From assembly GCA_017616895.1 (NCBI GenBank), contig JAFZXE010000029.1, positions 110,895-174,894 on the forward strand: a stretch of DNA of 64,000 bases, in the 5' to 3' direction. The notes beneath the pieces are model-generated. The model did no database searches. It had not been told where the DNA came from and worked only from the letters and a program-made list of their open reading frames with translations. Position numbers and translations under genes: made by a program. Within the stretch, counting starts at the first letter, position 1, and every line of letters begins with the position of its first letter. Origin of the DNA: Bacteroidales bacterium (GTDB lineage Bacteria > Bacteroidota > Bacteroidia > Bacteroidales > P3). Positions 52,795 to 62,584 of this stretch are shown here, one piece after another.

Positions 52795-54339
52795 ATGAGT
52801 AAATCATTTACCGAGTCAGACCTTGCACAAATAGCGGCTCTCGGTCTCTCCGAAGCCGACATTGCTCAACAAATAGATAATTTCAAGAAAGGCTTTTCTA
52901 AAACCAGAATATCCGAGCCCGCCACCGTTGAAAACGGCGGAATCATCAAGCTTAGCGACTCAGACGTTTCGACTTACGAAAAGGCCTACCGAAAGCTGAC
53001 AGCCGGAAAAAAACTGTTGAAGTTTGTTCCCGCATCCGGGGCAGCGACAAGAATGTTCAACGACCTTTACGCCTTCACCTCGACATACTTCGGAGTTGCC
53101 AATAATTTCGAGGCCGAGTTTCCTCAAGTAAAGACGTTTCTGGAAAACATTCGCAGTTTCGCCTTTTTCAACGACCTGAACGACTGTATGGAGAAGGCTG
53201 GACTTGATTTGAACGACTACATGAAACGCGGCGACTATACCGCCATCATAAACTTCCTGCTGAAAGAACAGTATCTTGGATACGGCCAGCTGCCGAAAGC
53301 GCTGATAAAGTTCCACAAATACGGCAATATCCAGCGCACCTCGTTCGAAGAGCACATCGTCGAAGGAGCTCAGTATGCACAAAGCTCCGACGGAAAAACA
53401 AGGCTTCACTTTACCATCTCCCCCGAACACAAACCCCTCTTCCGCAAGAAGATAGCCGAAGTCAAGAAGTATTACGAAAGCGCCTTCAACACAGAAATCG
53501 AGATAAAATTCTCAGAGCAGAAACACTATACCGACCGAATAATAGTAGATGAATACAACGAACCTGTGCGCGACGAGGATGGCAAACTCATCTTCCGCCC
53601 AGGTGGGCACGGAGCCCTGATAGAGAACCTCAACGAGTGCCGCGCCGACGTGATATTCATAAAGAATATCGACAACGTGGCGCCCGACTGGATGAAGCAC
53701 ACAACAATTATCTACAAAAAGGTGTTGGCTGGCATGCTTCTTACCTTACAAGAAAAAGTGTTCGGTTATTTGGAAATACTTTCCGGCAAAACAACTGCTG
53801 AACAGGTAACGGAATGCAAGAAATTCTGCGAGAAGAAATTGCACGCAATGCTGCCGAAAGAATTTGATTCCATGACACTTGGCGCAAGAAAAAAAGCACT
53901 ACGCAACATTCTCGACCGCCCGATAAGAGTGTGCGGAATGGTACGCAACCAAGGGGAACCCGGAGGAGGTCCATTCTACACCATCGACCAGAATGGCACC
54001 ATGAGCCTGCAGATTGTCGAACCAGGTCAGGTAAACCGTAAAGAGCCCGAACAGGATGAGATATTCAAGGGTGGCACCCATTTCAACCCGGTAGATATAG
54101 TATGCTCCACACGCGACAGAAAGGGTCGCTACTACGATTTACGCAAATATGTTGACCACAGTACTGGCTTCATCAGCAAAAAGAACAAAGGCAGCAGTGT
54201 CGTAAAGACACAAGAGCTGCCTGGATTATGGAACGGCTCGATGGCCTTCTGGAACACCGTCTTCGTCGAAGTGCCTCTCGCGACCTTCAATCCAGTCAAG
54301 ACCGTCAACGACTTGCTAAGAAAAGAACACCAAGGATAA
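52795..54339 (+). CDS. DUF4301-family protein
   Basis: 514-residue cytoplasmic protein of the DUF4301 family, found in Bacteroidetes. The N-terminal part (about 1-60) is helical; a conserved block at about 70-85 reads KFVPASGAATRMFNDLYAF, and near 260 RPGGHGALIENLNECRADVIFIKNIDNVAPDW resembles nucleotidyltransferase or pyrophosphorylase-like loops, but the reaction is unknown. ICGMVRNQGEPGGGPF-like sequence at about 380 is another conserved block. It lies 45 bp upstream of hisS and may be cotranscribed. Confidence 0.85.
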   Translation: MSKSFTESDLAQIAALGLSEADIAQQIDNFKKGFSKTRISEPATVENGGIIKLSDSDVSTYEKAYRKLTAGKKLLKFVPASGAATRMFNDLYAFTSTYFGVANNFEAEFPQVKTFLENIRSFAFFNDLNDCMEKAGLDLNDYMKRGDYTAIINFLLKEQYLGYGQLPKALIKFHKYGNIQRTSFEEHIVEGAQYAQSSDGKTRLHFTISPEHKPLFRKKIAEVKKYYESAFNTEIEIKFSEQKHYTDRIIVDEYNEPVRDEDGKLIFRPGGHGALIENLNECRADVIFIKNIDNVAPDWMKHTTIIYKKVLAGMLLTLQEKVFGYLEILSGKTTAEQVTECKKFCEKKLHAMLPKEFDSMTLGARKKALRNILDRPIRVCGMVRNQGEPGGGPFYTIDQNGTMSLQIVEPGQVNRKEPEQDEIFKGGTHFNPVDIVCSTRDRKGRYYDLRKYVDHSTGFISKKNKGSSVVKTQELPGLWNGSMAFWNTVFVEVPLATFNPVKTVNDLLRKEHQG

Positions 54340-54384
54340 GAACAACCGCCACAAACCTTTTGTTTACAAACAATTATCATTCAC

Positions 54385-55731
54385 ATGAAATGCTCTATAC
54401 CTAAAGGCACTCGCGACTTCCTTCCGCTTGAGATGGAACGCCGCAACTATATATTCAACACCATACGCGAAGTCTATAAAACCTTCTCGTTCGAACAGAT
54501 AGAGACCCCCTCGATGGAGAATCTCGACACCCTGATGGGTAAATATGGCGAAGAAGGCGACAAGCTGCTTTTCAAGATACTCAACTCAGGCGATTTCCTG
54601 AAAGATGTCGAACTCAATAGCGACAGCCGCATCGCTGGCAAACAGATTTGCGAGAAAGGCCTGCGATACGACCTCACCGTCCCGTTTGCCCGCTATGTAG
54701 TACAACACAGAGAAGATGTAACGCTACCCTTCCGCCGCTATCAGATTCAGCCTGTATGGCGTGCCGACAAGCCCCAGAAAGGCCGCTACAGAGAGTTCTA
54801 TCAGTGCGACGCCGATATGATAGGCTCCACATCCCTCCTAAACGAGCTGGAGCTGGTTCAAATCATCGACAGCGTATTCAAGAAATTCGGCATCAGCGTA
54901 ACGCTTAAAATCAACAACCGCAAGATACTCGCTGGAATCGCCGAAATAATCAACGCTCCCGACAAACTCATCGACATCACCACCGCCATCGACAAACTCG
55001 ACAAGATAGGCATCGATAAAGTGCGTGAAGAGCTAGCTGGACGAGGTCTCTCTGCCGAGCAAATTGTGCAACTCAACCCCGTGTTCGAGCTGGCTGGTTC
55101 TGTAACCGACAAGCTGACTGCCCTGAAAAACATGTTTTCCAATAGCGAAATCGGACTCAAAGGAGTCGATGAGATGAGCGAACTCTTCCGCCTGATTGAC
55201 GCCGTGAAGCCTGAATGCGCCATTGAACTAGACCTCACCCTCGCACGCGGCCTCAACTACTACACCGGAGCCATCTTCGAGGTCAAAGCCAACGACGTGA
55301 CGATAGGCAGCATTTGCGGCGGCGGACGATATGACAACCTCACAGGCATATTCGGGTTACCAAATGTATCGGGCGTAGGCATCTCCTTCGGTGCCGACCG
55401 CATATACGACGTGCTGACCGAACTGGACAAGTTCCCGAAAGAAATAGGACAAACTGCCAAGGCGATGTTTGTGAACTTCGGCGGCCAAGAACTAGCTTAT
55501 ATACTGCAATGCGCCTCTGCAATGCGTTCTGCCGGCATAAGCACACTCGTCTATCCCGACGCAGCCAAGATGAAGAAACAGATGGAGTTCGCCAACAAAA
55601 AGCACATACCATACGTTGTGTTTGTTGGAGAGAATGAGATGACGAACGGAAGTGTAACCGTAAAAGACATGACCACTGGCGAACAGTCAACCACGACCGT
55701 CGCAGAAGCCATTGAAAGACTGAAATCCTAA
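54385..55731 (+). CDS. hisS: histidyl-tRNA synthetase
   Basis: 448-residue HisRS. Motifs of the class II core: [19 protein letters not shown] at the start, motif 2 [28 protein letters not shown], the HisA-type [19 protein letters not shown], and motif 3 near [12 protein letters not shown]. The C-terminal anticodon domain (about 340-448) is complete. The stop lies 4 bp from the end of the convergent rimO gene, with no terminator between. Confidence 0.97.
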   Translation: MKCSIPKGTRDFLPLEMERRNYIFNTIREVYKTFSFEQIETPSMENLDTLMGKYGEEGDKLLFKILNSGDFLKDVELNSDSRIAGKQICEKGLRYDLTVPFARYVVQHREDVTLPFRRYQIQPVWRADKPQKGRYREFYQCDADMIGSTSLLNELELVQIIDSVFKKFGISVTLKINNRKILAGIAEIINAPDKLIDITTAIDKLDKIGIDKVREELAGRGLSAEQIVQLNPVFELAGSVTDKLTALKNMFSNSEIGLKGVDEMSELFRLIDAVKPECAIELDLTLARGLNYYTGAIFEVKANDVTIGSICGGGRYDNLTGIFGLPNVSGVGISFGADRIYDVLTELDKFPKEIGQTAKAMFVNFGGQELAYILQCASAMRSAGISTLVYPDAAKMKKQMEFANKKHIPYVVFVGENEMTNGSVTVKDMTTGEQSTTTVAEAIERLKS

Positions 55732-55735
55732 AAGT

Positions 55736-57028
55736 CTAAAGCAACTCAGCCATCACGTCGTGCTCAAACGCCTGCGTGATGCGCACCATACAGAACTCTC
55801 CTATTGGGGGAGTTTTTTTCTTGCCCACCGCGATGATGACTTCGTCGTCCACCTCGGGCGAGTCGGCTTGCGTGCGACCTATGTAGTATTCACCCTCCCG
55901 ACGGTCAACCAACACCTTTGCCGTCTTGCCCACGAGTGTTTGGTTTTTCTCATACGAGATAGTATCCTGAAGGTCCATTATCTCGGCCAGGCGACGCTGC
56001 TTCTCCTCGTCTGAGAGCGGGTCACCGAGTTTCTGCGCCGGCGTGCCTTCTTCCTGAGAATAGGTGAAAGCGCCAAGACGGTCGAACCGAGCGTCTGCAA
56101 CAAACTGTTTCAACTCCTGGAACATCTCCTCCGTCTCGCCCGGATAACCCACAATTAGCGTTGTGCGCAGCGTTATGTCGGGCATACGCTGGCGTATGGT
56201 ATCCAATAGGCGTAGTGTTGCTTCACGGTCGATATTGCGCTGCATGGAGGCCAGCAGACGTGAGTTGATATGCTGCAACGGGATATCCAGATACTTGCAT
56301 ATATTGTCGTGCTTGGCAATCACGTCGAGCACCTCTATCGGGAACGAGGCAGGATAGGTGTAGTGAAGCCTTATCCATTCGGCGCCGCTTTCCGTAGCCA
56401 GGCGCTCCAGAAGTTGAGCCAAACGGCGCTCACCATAGAGGTCCAAACCGTAGAAAGTGGTGTCCTGCGCAATAACAAGCAGTTCCTTCACACCCGACTG
56501 CACAAGGTTTTTTGCCTCCTCAATGATGACCTCCATCGGACGCGAGATGTGGCGTCCGCGAATGAGCGGGATAGCACAGTAGGAGCAGGATCGGTTGCAG
56601 CCCTCCGAAATTTTGAGATAGGCATAATGTCTGGGTGTGCTCTGTATGCGGTCTGTATAATCTCTGGTATTTGCCTGACCGCTTACGAACTCCGCAATCT
56701 CCTTCCACTCATGCACCCCGAACCAAGCGTCCACATCGGGCAATTCTTTCTGCAGTTCGGCCTTATAGCGTTCCACGAGGCATCCAACCGCAACGAGCAG
56801 CCGTTTTTTGCGACCACGCTGCTTCACGCCTACCTGCTGAAGGATGGTGTTCACCGACTCTTCCTTGGCGTCGCCGATGAAGCCGCAAGTGTTTATTATC
56901 ACCACATCGCAGTCGTTGCGCACGCGGTCGAAAAAGACCTTGAATCCCGCAGCCGAGAGTGCGCCTGCCAGGTTCTCCGAATCCACCGTGTTCTTGGAAC
57001 AGCCGAGTGTTATAATGTTAACGTTCAA
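55736..57028 (-). CDS. rimO: ribosomal protein S12 methylthiotransferase RimO
   Basis: 430-residue radical-SAM methylthiotransferase that modifies Asp of S12. The UPF0004 domain has Cys10, Cys48 and Cys83; the radical SAM CxxxCxxC is Cys144, Cys148 and Cys151 in CNRSCSYCAIPLIRG, with two iron-sulfur clusters expected. The C-terminal TRAM domain (about 365-430) has VDRREGEYYIGRTQADSPEVDDEV. It follows ftsY by 14 bp in the same direction. Confidence 0.96.
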   Translation of the reverse strand: MNVNIITLGCSKNTVDSENLAGALSAAGFKVFFDRVRNDCDVVIINTCGFIGDAKEESVNTILQQVGVKQRGRKKRLLVAVGCLVERYKAELQKELPDVDAWFGVHEWKEIAEFVSGQANTRDYTDRIQSTPRHYAYLKISEGCNRSCSYCAIPLIRGRHISRPMEVIIEEAKNLVQSGVKELLVIAQDTTFYGLDLYGERRLAQLLERLATESGAEWIRLHYTYPASFPIEVLDVIAKHDNICKYLDIPLQHINSRLLASMQRNIDREATLRLLDTIRQRMPDITLRTTLIVGYPGETEEMFQELKQFVADARFDRLGAFTYSQEEGTPAQKLGDPLSDEEKQRRLAEIMDLQDTISYEKNQTLVGKTAKVLVDRREGEYYIGRTQADSPEVDDEVIIAVGKKKTPPIGEFCMVRITQAFEHDVMAELL

Positions 57029-57042
57029 ACCGATGTCTCCTT

Positions 57043-57999
57043 TTAAGCGAACAACGAATCAACGAAAGCCTCTGGGTCGAACATCTGGAGATCGGTCATC
57101 TGCTCGCCGAGACCGATATATCTCACTGGAATCTTGAACTGGTCGCAGATGCCTATGGCTACGCCGCCTTTAGCCGTACCGTCGAGCTTGGTAAGCGCGA
57201 GTGCGTTGACCTCTGTGGCGGCGGTGAACTGGCGAGCCTGCTCGATGGCGTTCTGCCCGGTGCTGGCATCAAGTACGAGCAGCACCTCTTGAGGAGCGTC
57301 GGGCACAAGTTTCTGCATCACCTTGCGTATCTTGGTGAGCTCGTTCATAAGCCCAACCTTGTTGTGCAGACGTCCTGCGGTATCGATTATCACCACGTCT
57401 ATGTCCTTCGAAAGAGCCGACTGGAGGGTGTCGTATGCCACCGACGCAGGGTCGGCGTTCATGCCCTGCTGTACGATAGGCACCCCTACCCTCTCCGACC
57501 AAATGGTAAGCTGCTCCACGGCAGCGGCACGGAAGGTGTCCGAAGCGCCCAGCATCACCGACTTGCCCGCCTGCTTGTACTGGTAGGCCAGTTTGCCGAT
57601 GGTGGTGGTCTTGCCCACCCCGTTCACACCCACCACAAGTATCACATACGGCTTGTGCGGCAGCGGCTGGTCAAAGTCAGACGGGAAATTGCTTTCGTCG
57701 TGCTTTAGCAAAGTGGCTATTTCTGCGCGCAGTATCGAGTTCAGCTCCGACGTGCTGATATAGCGGTCGCGCTTTATACGCTGCTGCAGATGCTCAATTA
57801 TCTTGAGGGTGGTCTCCACTCCCACATCCGAGCTGATAAGCGTCTCCTCGAGGTTGTCGAGCACGCTGTCGTCAATCGTCGAGCGCCCTGCGATAGTCTT
57901 CGTAAGCCGCGACAGAAGGTTTTCCTTCGTCTTACCGAGACCTTTGTCTAGCGTTTCCTTTTCTTTTGTTTTGTCTTTTCCGAAGGAGAACCAGGCCAT
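57043..57999 (-). CDS. ftsY: signal recognition particle receptor FtsY
   Basis: 318-residue SRP receptor GTPase, targeting nascent membrane proteins to SecYEG. A short, Lys-rich N-terminus and the N-domain helices (about 20-100) precede the G domain: GVNGVGKTTTIGKLA, DTFRAAAVEQL, DTAGRLHNK, LTKLDGTAKGG and the terminal GLGEQMTDLQMF. The A domain is short, as in many Bacteroidetes. It is followed by rimO. Confidence 0.97.
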   Translation of the reverse strand: MAWFSFGKDKTKEKETLDKGLGKTKENLLSRLTKTIAGRSTIDDSVLDNLEETLISSDVGVETTLKIIEHLQQRIKRDRYISTSELNSILRAEIATLLKHDESNFPSDFDQPLPHKPYVILVVGVNGVGKTTTIGKLAYQYKQAGKSVMLGASDTFRAAAVEQLTIWSERVGVPIVQQGMNADPASVAYDTLQSALSKDIDVVIIDTAGRLHNKVGLMNELTKIRKVMQKLVPDAPQEVLLVLDASTGQNAIEQARQFTAATEVNALALTKLDGTAKGGVAIGICDQFKIPVRYIGLGEQMTDLQMFDPEAFVDSLFA

Positions 58000-58000
58000 A

Positions 58001-58031
58001 TTATTGCTTTATTGCTTGAATTTTGATTGCT
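58001..58031. repeat. octamer-like repeat at the ftsY start
   Basis: TTATTGCT twice, then TGAATTT and TGATTGCT (steps of 8, 8, 7 and 8), directly before the ftsY ATG on the coding strand. It forms the ribosome-binding region. Confidence 0.6.
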
Positions 58032-58081
58032 TGAGTTGTTTGTTTTCCGCATACCAGATTACGCCATTCTCACAGACGCAA

Positions 58082-58112
58082 TCACACATTTACACATTCA
58101 CGCAATAGATCA
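58082..58112 (-). repeat. octamer array at the thioredoxin-like stop codon
   Basis: Minus strand after the TGA stop: TTGCGTGA, ATGTGTAA and ATGTGTGA, 8-bp steps each ending in a stop trinucleotide. It begins six bases after the stop codon. Confidence 0.65.
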
Positions 58113-58667
58113 GAGACCCAACGCCTTTTCCATCGTCGGACGAATCTGCATGTCGAAAATGGCCTGATATTTCTCGAACGGGTATTTCTCGTAGTCGCCC
58201 GAGGCGAAATACCACAGAATCACCGTGAAGTCAGCCGCGTTGCTGTAGCCGGGAATCACCGTCATAAGCTTGCGGTCGGGGCCAAATATGGCAAACGAGG
58301 GGAAACCCATCTTGGCACCCAAGATGGCCTGTGCGAAGGGATGAGTCGCACGGCGGCCGTTGGCGGCCACACTGCCACCCTTGTATTCCACACCGTTCCA
58401 CGAGAACGAGGCGTCGCCCTCGGCATCGAACTTAGTGGGGATGAAATACTTGTTCATTATCTTGGCCACCACCTTGTCCGAGAAAGTGTCCTTGTCCATC
58501 TTCTTGCACCATCCGCACCAGGAAGTGTAGAAATCGACAAAGAAAAGTTTCTGGTTGTTAGCTGTCGAGACCTTGGCCGACTGCTCGATGGTGTTCCATT
58601 TCACCTGAGCCATAGCCACAGGGCAGGCCAACAATGCAATCAAAGCAAAAACAATAGATTTCTTCAT
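58110..58667 (-). CDS. exported thioredoxin-fold protein
   Basis: 185-residue periplasmic protein of the thioredoxin family. The start at 58667 (MKKSIVF) opens a signal peptide cut near MAQ (about 21); an upstream ATG (58703) lies before the promoter box. The active site is Cys-Gly-Trp-Cys in YTSWCGWCKKMDKDTF, followed by FIPTKFDAEGD and the cis-Pro loop GFPSFAIFGPD. A role in periplasmic disulfide reduction or repair is likely; the partner is unknown. Monocistronic, with its own promoter. Confidence 0.9.
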   Translation of the reverse strand: MKKSIVFALIALLACPVAMAQVKWNTIEQSAKVSTANNQKLFFVDFYTSWCGWCKKMDKDTFSDKVVAKIMNKYFIPTKFDAEGDASFSWNGVEYKGGSVAANGRRATHPFAQAILGAKMGFPSFAIFGPDRKLMTVIPGYSNAADFTVILWYFASGDYEKYPFEKYQAIFDMQIRPTMEKALGL

Positions 58668-58690
58668 AGAATAGAGGTTTATTAATTCTG

Positions 58691-58721
58691 CAAATTTACA
58701 CAAAATTCACGCACAAACAAA
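58691..58721 (-). promoter_or_regulatory. promoter of the thioredoxin-like gene
   Basis: Minus strand: TTTG (58718-58721), exactly 19 bp, TAAATTTG (58691-58698); start codon 23 bases downstream. Confidence 0.78.
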
Positions 58722-58890
58722 CGCCGATAAACAAAAAAATATCTATCCTGCAAGTTTTCAGAAGATTAACATATACCATACAAGCGCCGTATGCCTATGT
58801 TCTGACTTAAACTTTCTGAACTCTTGCATCTTTTGTTAATAGGTAATGCCAGCATGGATACATTCTGCATGTTCGGCATTCACAATTCCT

Positions 58891-61800
58891 CTACGGTTCC
58901 ACGAACACAGGCGCACCGTTCACATGGTCAGGATGTTCCTCCGTCACCCTCTCTATCAATCTTAGATTATTCAGTTGAGTTGCGTCCAATGTTGAGGCAG
59001 ACAACTTAAACGTCATATAGGTTTTACCCGGCTTTTGTGTTGGATAACCCAATTCCTTTAACTGCCGACCCGACATCTTTCTGCATGATTCTATATCGTA
59101 CACCTGCAATTTGTCCGGATGATTAACATCATACAACACAAGGCATGATGTCTTTTCAAACAAAACCGACTCACCTGTCATCGTCCCCTTCCTTTTTCCC
59201 AATCTGATATTATAGATGTCCTGTTCCTGAATCCATTCCAGATGTTTCTTGTTCTTGTAGCATCCCAAAAGAATAGTTTTGTCGTCACCAAAGAAGTCTA
59301 TTATCTTTTGTTCTGCACGATTCATTCTGTAATACTCATAATCTTCCGCCGCCATCTGATAGTCACTTTTTTCTTCGTCAAATTTGTAATTCCGTTTTGC
59401 CATGGATTCATTTTTTCCAGAAGTGAAGGCGGCAATGAGATTCAGCTGTTGTGCGATATTTTCAATATCGGCGGTTACTTCTTCGCTCTCTGCCTTTTCG
59501 TATTTCTTGAAGTTCTCTGCCTGCTCGAATATCTCTTTGAATACATCGTCCTGTGGTACGGGCGGATATCCGTGTTCAGCCAATATCAGTATCAAGTCCA
59601 TCTGCAGCTCTGCCTTGATGTCCGAACGGTTGGCCCAGTCGGTATATTTCGACTTGTCGTCCACCATCTTCTTCACATCAGCAGAAAGTGCCAGCAGCTT
59701 TTCTTCTGGATACTCGAAGCCAAACTTATGGGCAATCTCTTTCAGAATATCATAGAATGCCTTCTCCTCGTACGAGATGCCCAAATCCTTAAATGATTTC
59801 TTCTCCCTATTCACCTCTTTCAGCAGCTCTGCCATCTGCTTGGCTACTTCGTCAAGCACTTCCTGAGCGAATACGGCATTGTCGCTGCGGTCGTTGTACT
59901 TCTCCACCAGCGCATTCAGCCGTTTGGTGAAGTCAACGCCCTTAATCTTGTTCACCTTCTTGAACTCGTTGATGACCGTCCGCAGCAGCTTCTCCATCAG
60001 CTTCACCTTGGTGTTCGGCAGGCTCAGCTTCTCCAGTCGTGCCATATATTCCTCGCTCATAAGGTCTATGTCCTTGCCGCTGGCGTTCACCTGCGCCACC
60101 TCTTCCACACCCTCCGACTGCAACGCTTTCTCCAGCATCTTGCTCACTCTGCGGTTCATCTGGGTGATGTCGGGTGCGTCGCCTTTGGTCAGCTTGAATA
60201 TGATGGAGCGCACGCCGGTGAAGAAATGTATGTCTTCTCTGTCTTTGTCCGTAATGTCGTCGTGGTTGGAACAGATGTTGAAAGCGGATTTCAACTTCTT
60301 GACATGACCCATAAACAGGTTCTGGGTCTTTTCGGTGCTTTGGATAAACTCGGCAGCCAGCTTCAAACAATTCAACTGCTCCAATGGGGTTCCTGTGGTG
60401 AATTTCGAATAGTCGAACTGCACAAACATACGCCTCAGTATGTCAAGCTCGTCCTTCACCATCGTGAGCGACTTCTCTATCGTCTCCACATTCTCTCCCA
60501 TCTCCTCGCCTCCGGCATATTGTTTTAGGGCTCTGTTCATGTTGCTCTTGATGCCCAGATAGTCAACCACCAGCCCCTTGTCCTTTCCTTCATACACTCG
60601 GTTCACTCGCGAGATGGTTTGGATTAAGGTGTGCTTCTGCAACGGTTTGTCGATATACATTGTGTCGAGACACGGCACGTCAAAGCCCGTAATCCACATG
60701 TCCACCACTATGGCTATCTTGAAGTCCGACTCGGGATCTTTGAATTTCAAGTCCAGCTTCTTCCTGTCCTCGTCAGTACCCAGCAGGTCATACAGATTCT
60801 GCTCGTCGTCTTTCGAGCGGGTCATCACCATCTTTATGCGTTCCTCTTCCCACTCTGGACGCAAGGCTGTGATCTGCTTATACAGGTCGTAAGCTATCTG
60901 GCGGCTGGAGCATACGAACATAGCCTTGCCGCAAACCGTGCTGCCCTCCTCTATGCGTTTCTCATAGTGCTCCACAAAATCCTTTGCCACCGCTTCCAGC
61001 CTCTGCGGGTCGCCCAATATCTTGTCCATCTGTGCCACCGCCTTCTTGCTCTCTTCAATCTGGTATTCGTTGGCTCCCTCTCCTTCGCATTTCTCGTAAT
61101 AGTTCTCTATCTCCTGCAGCTGCTTGTGGTCGGCAAACACCTTGGCCGCACGTCCTTCATACACGATCCTGCGCGTGATGCCGTCGGCCACCGATTCGGT
61201 CATCGAATAGCTGTCCACCACATCGCCGAACACATCTATCGTGCTGTCGATAGGTGTACCCGTGAAGCCTACGTATGTAGCATTAGGTAGCGAATCGTGC
61301 AGATATTTGGCGAATCCGTAGCTGCGCCTTACGCCCGTGTCTGTTATCTTCACGTTCTGCTCCACGTTGGTCTGCGAGCGATGGGCTTCGTCAGAGATGC
61401 AGATGATGTTGGCTCGTTCCGACAGCAGGTCCGTATCTTCGCTGAACTTCTGTATCGTGGTGAGGAACACACCACCGCTCTTCCGTCCTCTCAGCAACTC
61501 GCCAAGTTCTTTGCGAGTTTCCACATTGATGACCGTCTCGTCGCCTATGAACTGTTTGGCGTTCAGGAATTGTCCCGACAGCTGGTCGTCCAGGTCCGTG
61601 CGGTCGGTTATCAGCACAATGGTCGGCGACGCCAGATGGCGGCTGCGCATCAACATTCGGGTCAGGAAAAGCATCGTCAGGCTCTTGCCGCATCCAGTGG
61701 CACCGAAATAGGTGCCGCCCTTGCCGTCGCCCAGCACGTTGATGTGCGAGTGCTCCAAGATATTCTCGTAGAGCCTGTGGGTGGCGAAGAACTGCGGATA

Positions 61801-62580
61801 GCGGCATACTATCTTCAGCTCGCTCTTCGGGTTGTCGGGGAAGAACACAAAATCTTTCATCACGCTCAGCAGCCGCTCTTTCCTGAACAGCCCCTGCATC
61901 ATCGAATGCAGCGTGTCTATGCCGTCGCCCGGCTTGTCTGTGCGCTCTATCTTGCGCCAGGCATAGAAGAAGTCGTAGTCGGCAAACAGCGCACCATATT
62001 TATTGTTCACCCCGTCGCTGATGACCACGAAGGCGTTGTATCGGAACAGGTTCGGAATATCCCTGCGGTAGCGCACCGTCAGCTGCGTGTAGGCGTTCAT
62101 GATGGTGGCGTCTGTCTTCACCGCACTCTTGAACTCCAGCACCACTACTGGCAGACCATTCACATAGACAATGCCATCGGGAATACGTTTCTGCGTCCCT
62201 TTTATCTCCAGCTGGTTCACCACCTTGAAGATGTTGCTTTCCGCATCCTCAAAGTCTATCACTTCAACGAACAGGTCGGCCTTCGAGGCATCTTTGCGCT
62301 TGATGGCGAAACCCTCGGTCATAAGCCTGTATGTCTGCGCGTTCTGCACATAGAACGGTGCTCCGTTGTCAGCCGTGAGTTTGGCTATCACCCGCTCCAC
62401 CTCCAGCTCCGTGATTCCCTCTTTCGCATATCTGTCCTTCAGATACCTCCGCAGGTCGTCACGCAGCAGCACATCCGACAACTCCTTGTGTACCGTCTCG
62501 CCGTTCACGTAGCTGTAGCCCTGCTGCTCAAACAGCTCCATGATGGCCATTTCCAGGCTATGTTCGTTGAAATAAGGCAT
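58891..62580 (-). CDS. hsdR: type I restriction enzyme R subunit
   Basis: 1229-residue HsdR. The nuclease core is PD135-x13-E149-x-K151 (PDGIVYVNGLPVVVLEFK). The SF2 motor has Walker A GATGCGKS (293-300), TTIQKF, the DEAH box 397-400 (SDEAHRSQ), the WITGFDVPCLDTMYIDKPL segment and ISRVNRVYEGKDKG. The C-terminal third is helical, for contact with HsdM. hsdM and hsdS are not in the window and should lie beyond its right edge. A truncated second start of the same gene lies at 63771. Confidence 0.94.
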   Translation of the reverse strand: MPYFNEHSLEMAIMELFEQQGYSYVNGETVHKELSDVLLRDDLRRYLKDRYAKEGITELEVERVIAKLTADNGAPFYVQNAQTYRLMTEGFAIKRKDASKADLFVEVIDFEDAESNIFKVVNQLEIKGTQKRIPDGIVYVNGLPVVVLEFKSAVKTDATIMNAYTQLTVRYRRDIPNLFRYNAFVVISDGVNNKYGALFADYDFFYAWRKIERTDKPGDGIDTLHSMMQGLFRKERLLSVMKDFVFFPDNPKSELKIVCRYPQFFATHRLYENILEHSHINVLGDGKGGTYFGATGCGKSLTMLFLTRMLMRSRHLASPTIVLITDRTDLDDQLSGQFLNAKQFIGDETVINVETRKELGELLRGRKSGGVFLTTIQKFSEDTDLLSERANIICISDEAHRSQTNVEQNVKITDTGVRRSYGFAKYLHDSLPNATYVGFTGTPIDSTIDVFGDVVDSYSMTESVADGITRRIVYEGRAAKVFADHKQLQEIENYYEKCEGEGANEYQIEESKKAVAQMDKILGDPQRLEAVAKDFVEHYEKRIEEGSTVCGKAMFVCSSRQIAYDLYKQITALRPEWEEERIKMVMTRSKDDEQNLYDLLGTDEDRKKLDLKFKDPESDFKIAIVVDMWITGFDVPCLDTMYIDKPLQKHTLIQTISRVNRVYEGKDKGLVVDYLGIKSNMNRALKQYAGGEEMGENVETIEKSLTMVKDELDILRRMFVQFDYSKFTTGTPLEQLNCLKLAAEFIQSTEKTQNLFMGHVKKLKSAFNICSNHDDITDKDREDIHFFTGVRSIIFKLTKGDAPDITQMNRRVSKMLEKALQSEGVEEVAQVNASGKDIDLMSEEYMARLEKLSLPNTKVKLMEKLLRTVINEFKKVNKIKGVDFTKRLNALVEKYNDRSDNAVFAQEVLDEVAKQMAELLKEVNREKKSFKDLGISYEEKAFYDILKEIAHKFGFEYPEEKLLALSADVKKMVDDKSKYTDWANRSDIKAELQMDLILILAEHGYPPVPQDDVFKEIFEQAENFKKYEKAESEEVTADIENIAQQLNLIAAFTSGKNESMAKRNYKFDEEKSDYQMAAEDYEYYRMNRAEQKIIDFFGDDKTILLGCYKNKKHLEWIQEQDIYNIRLGKRKGTMTGESVLFEKTSCLVLYDVNHPDKLQVYDIESCRKMSGRQLKELGYPTQKPGKTYMTFKLSASTLDATQLNNLRLIERVTEEHPDHVNGAPVFVEP

Positions 62581-62584
62581 AATG

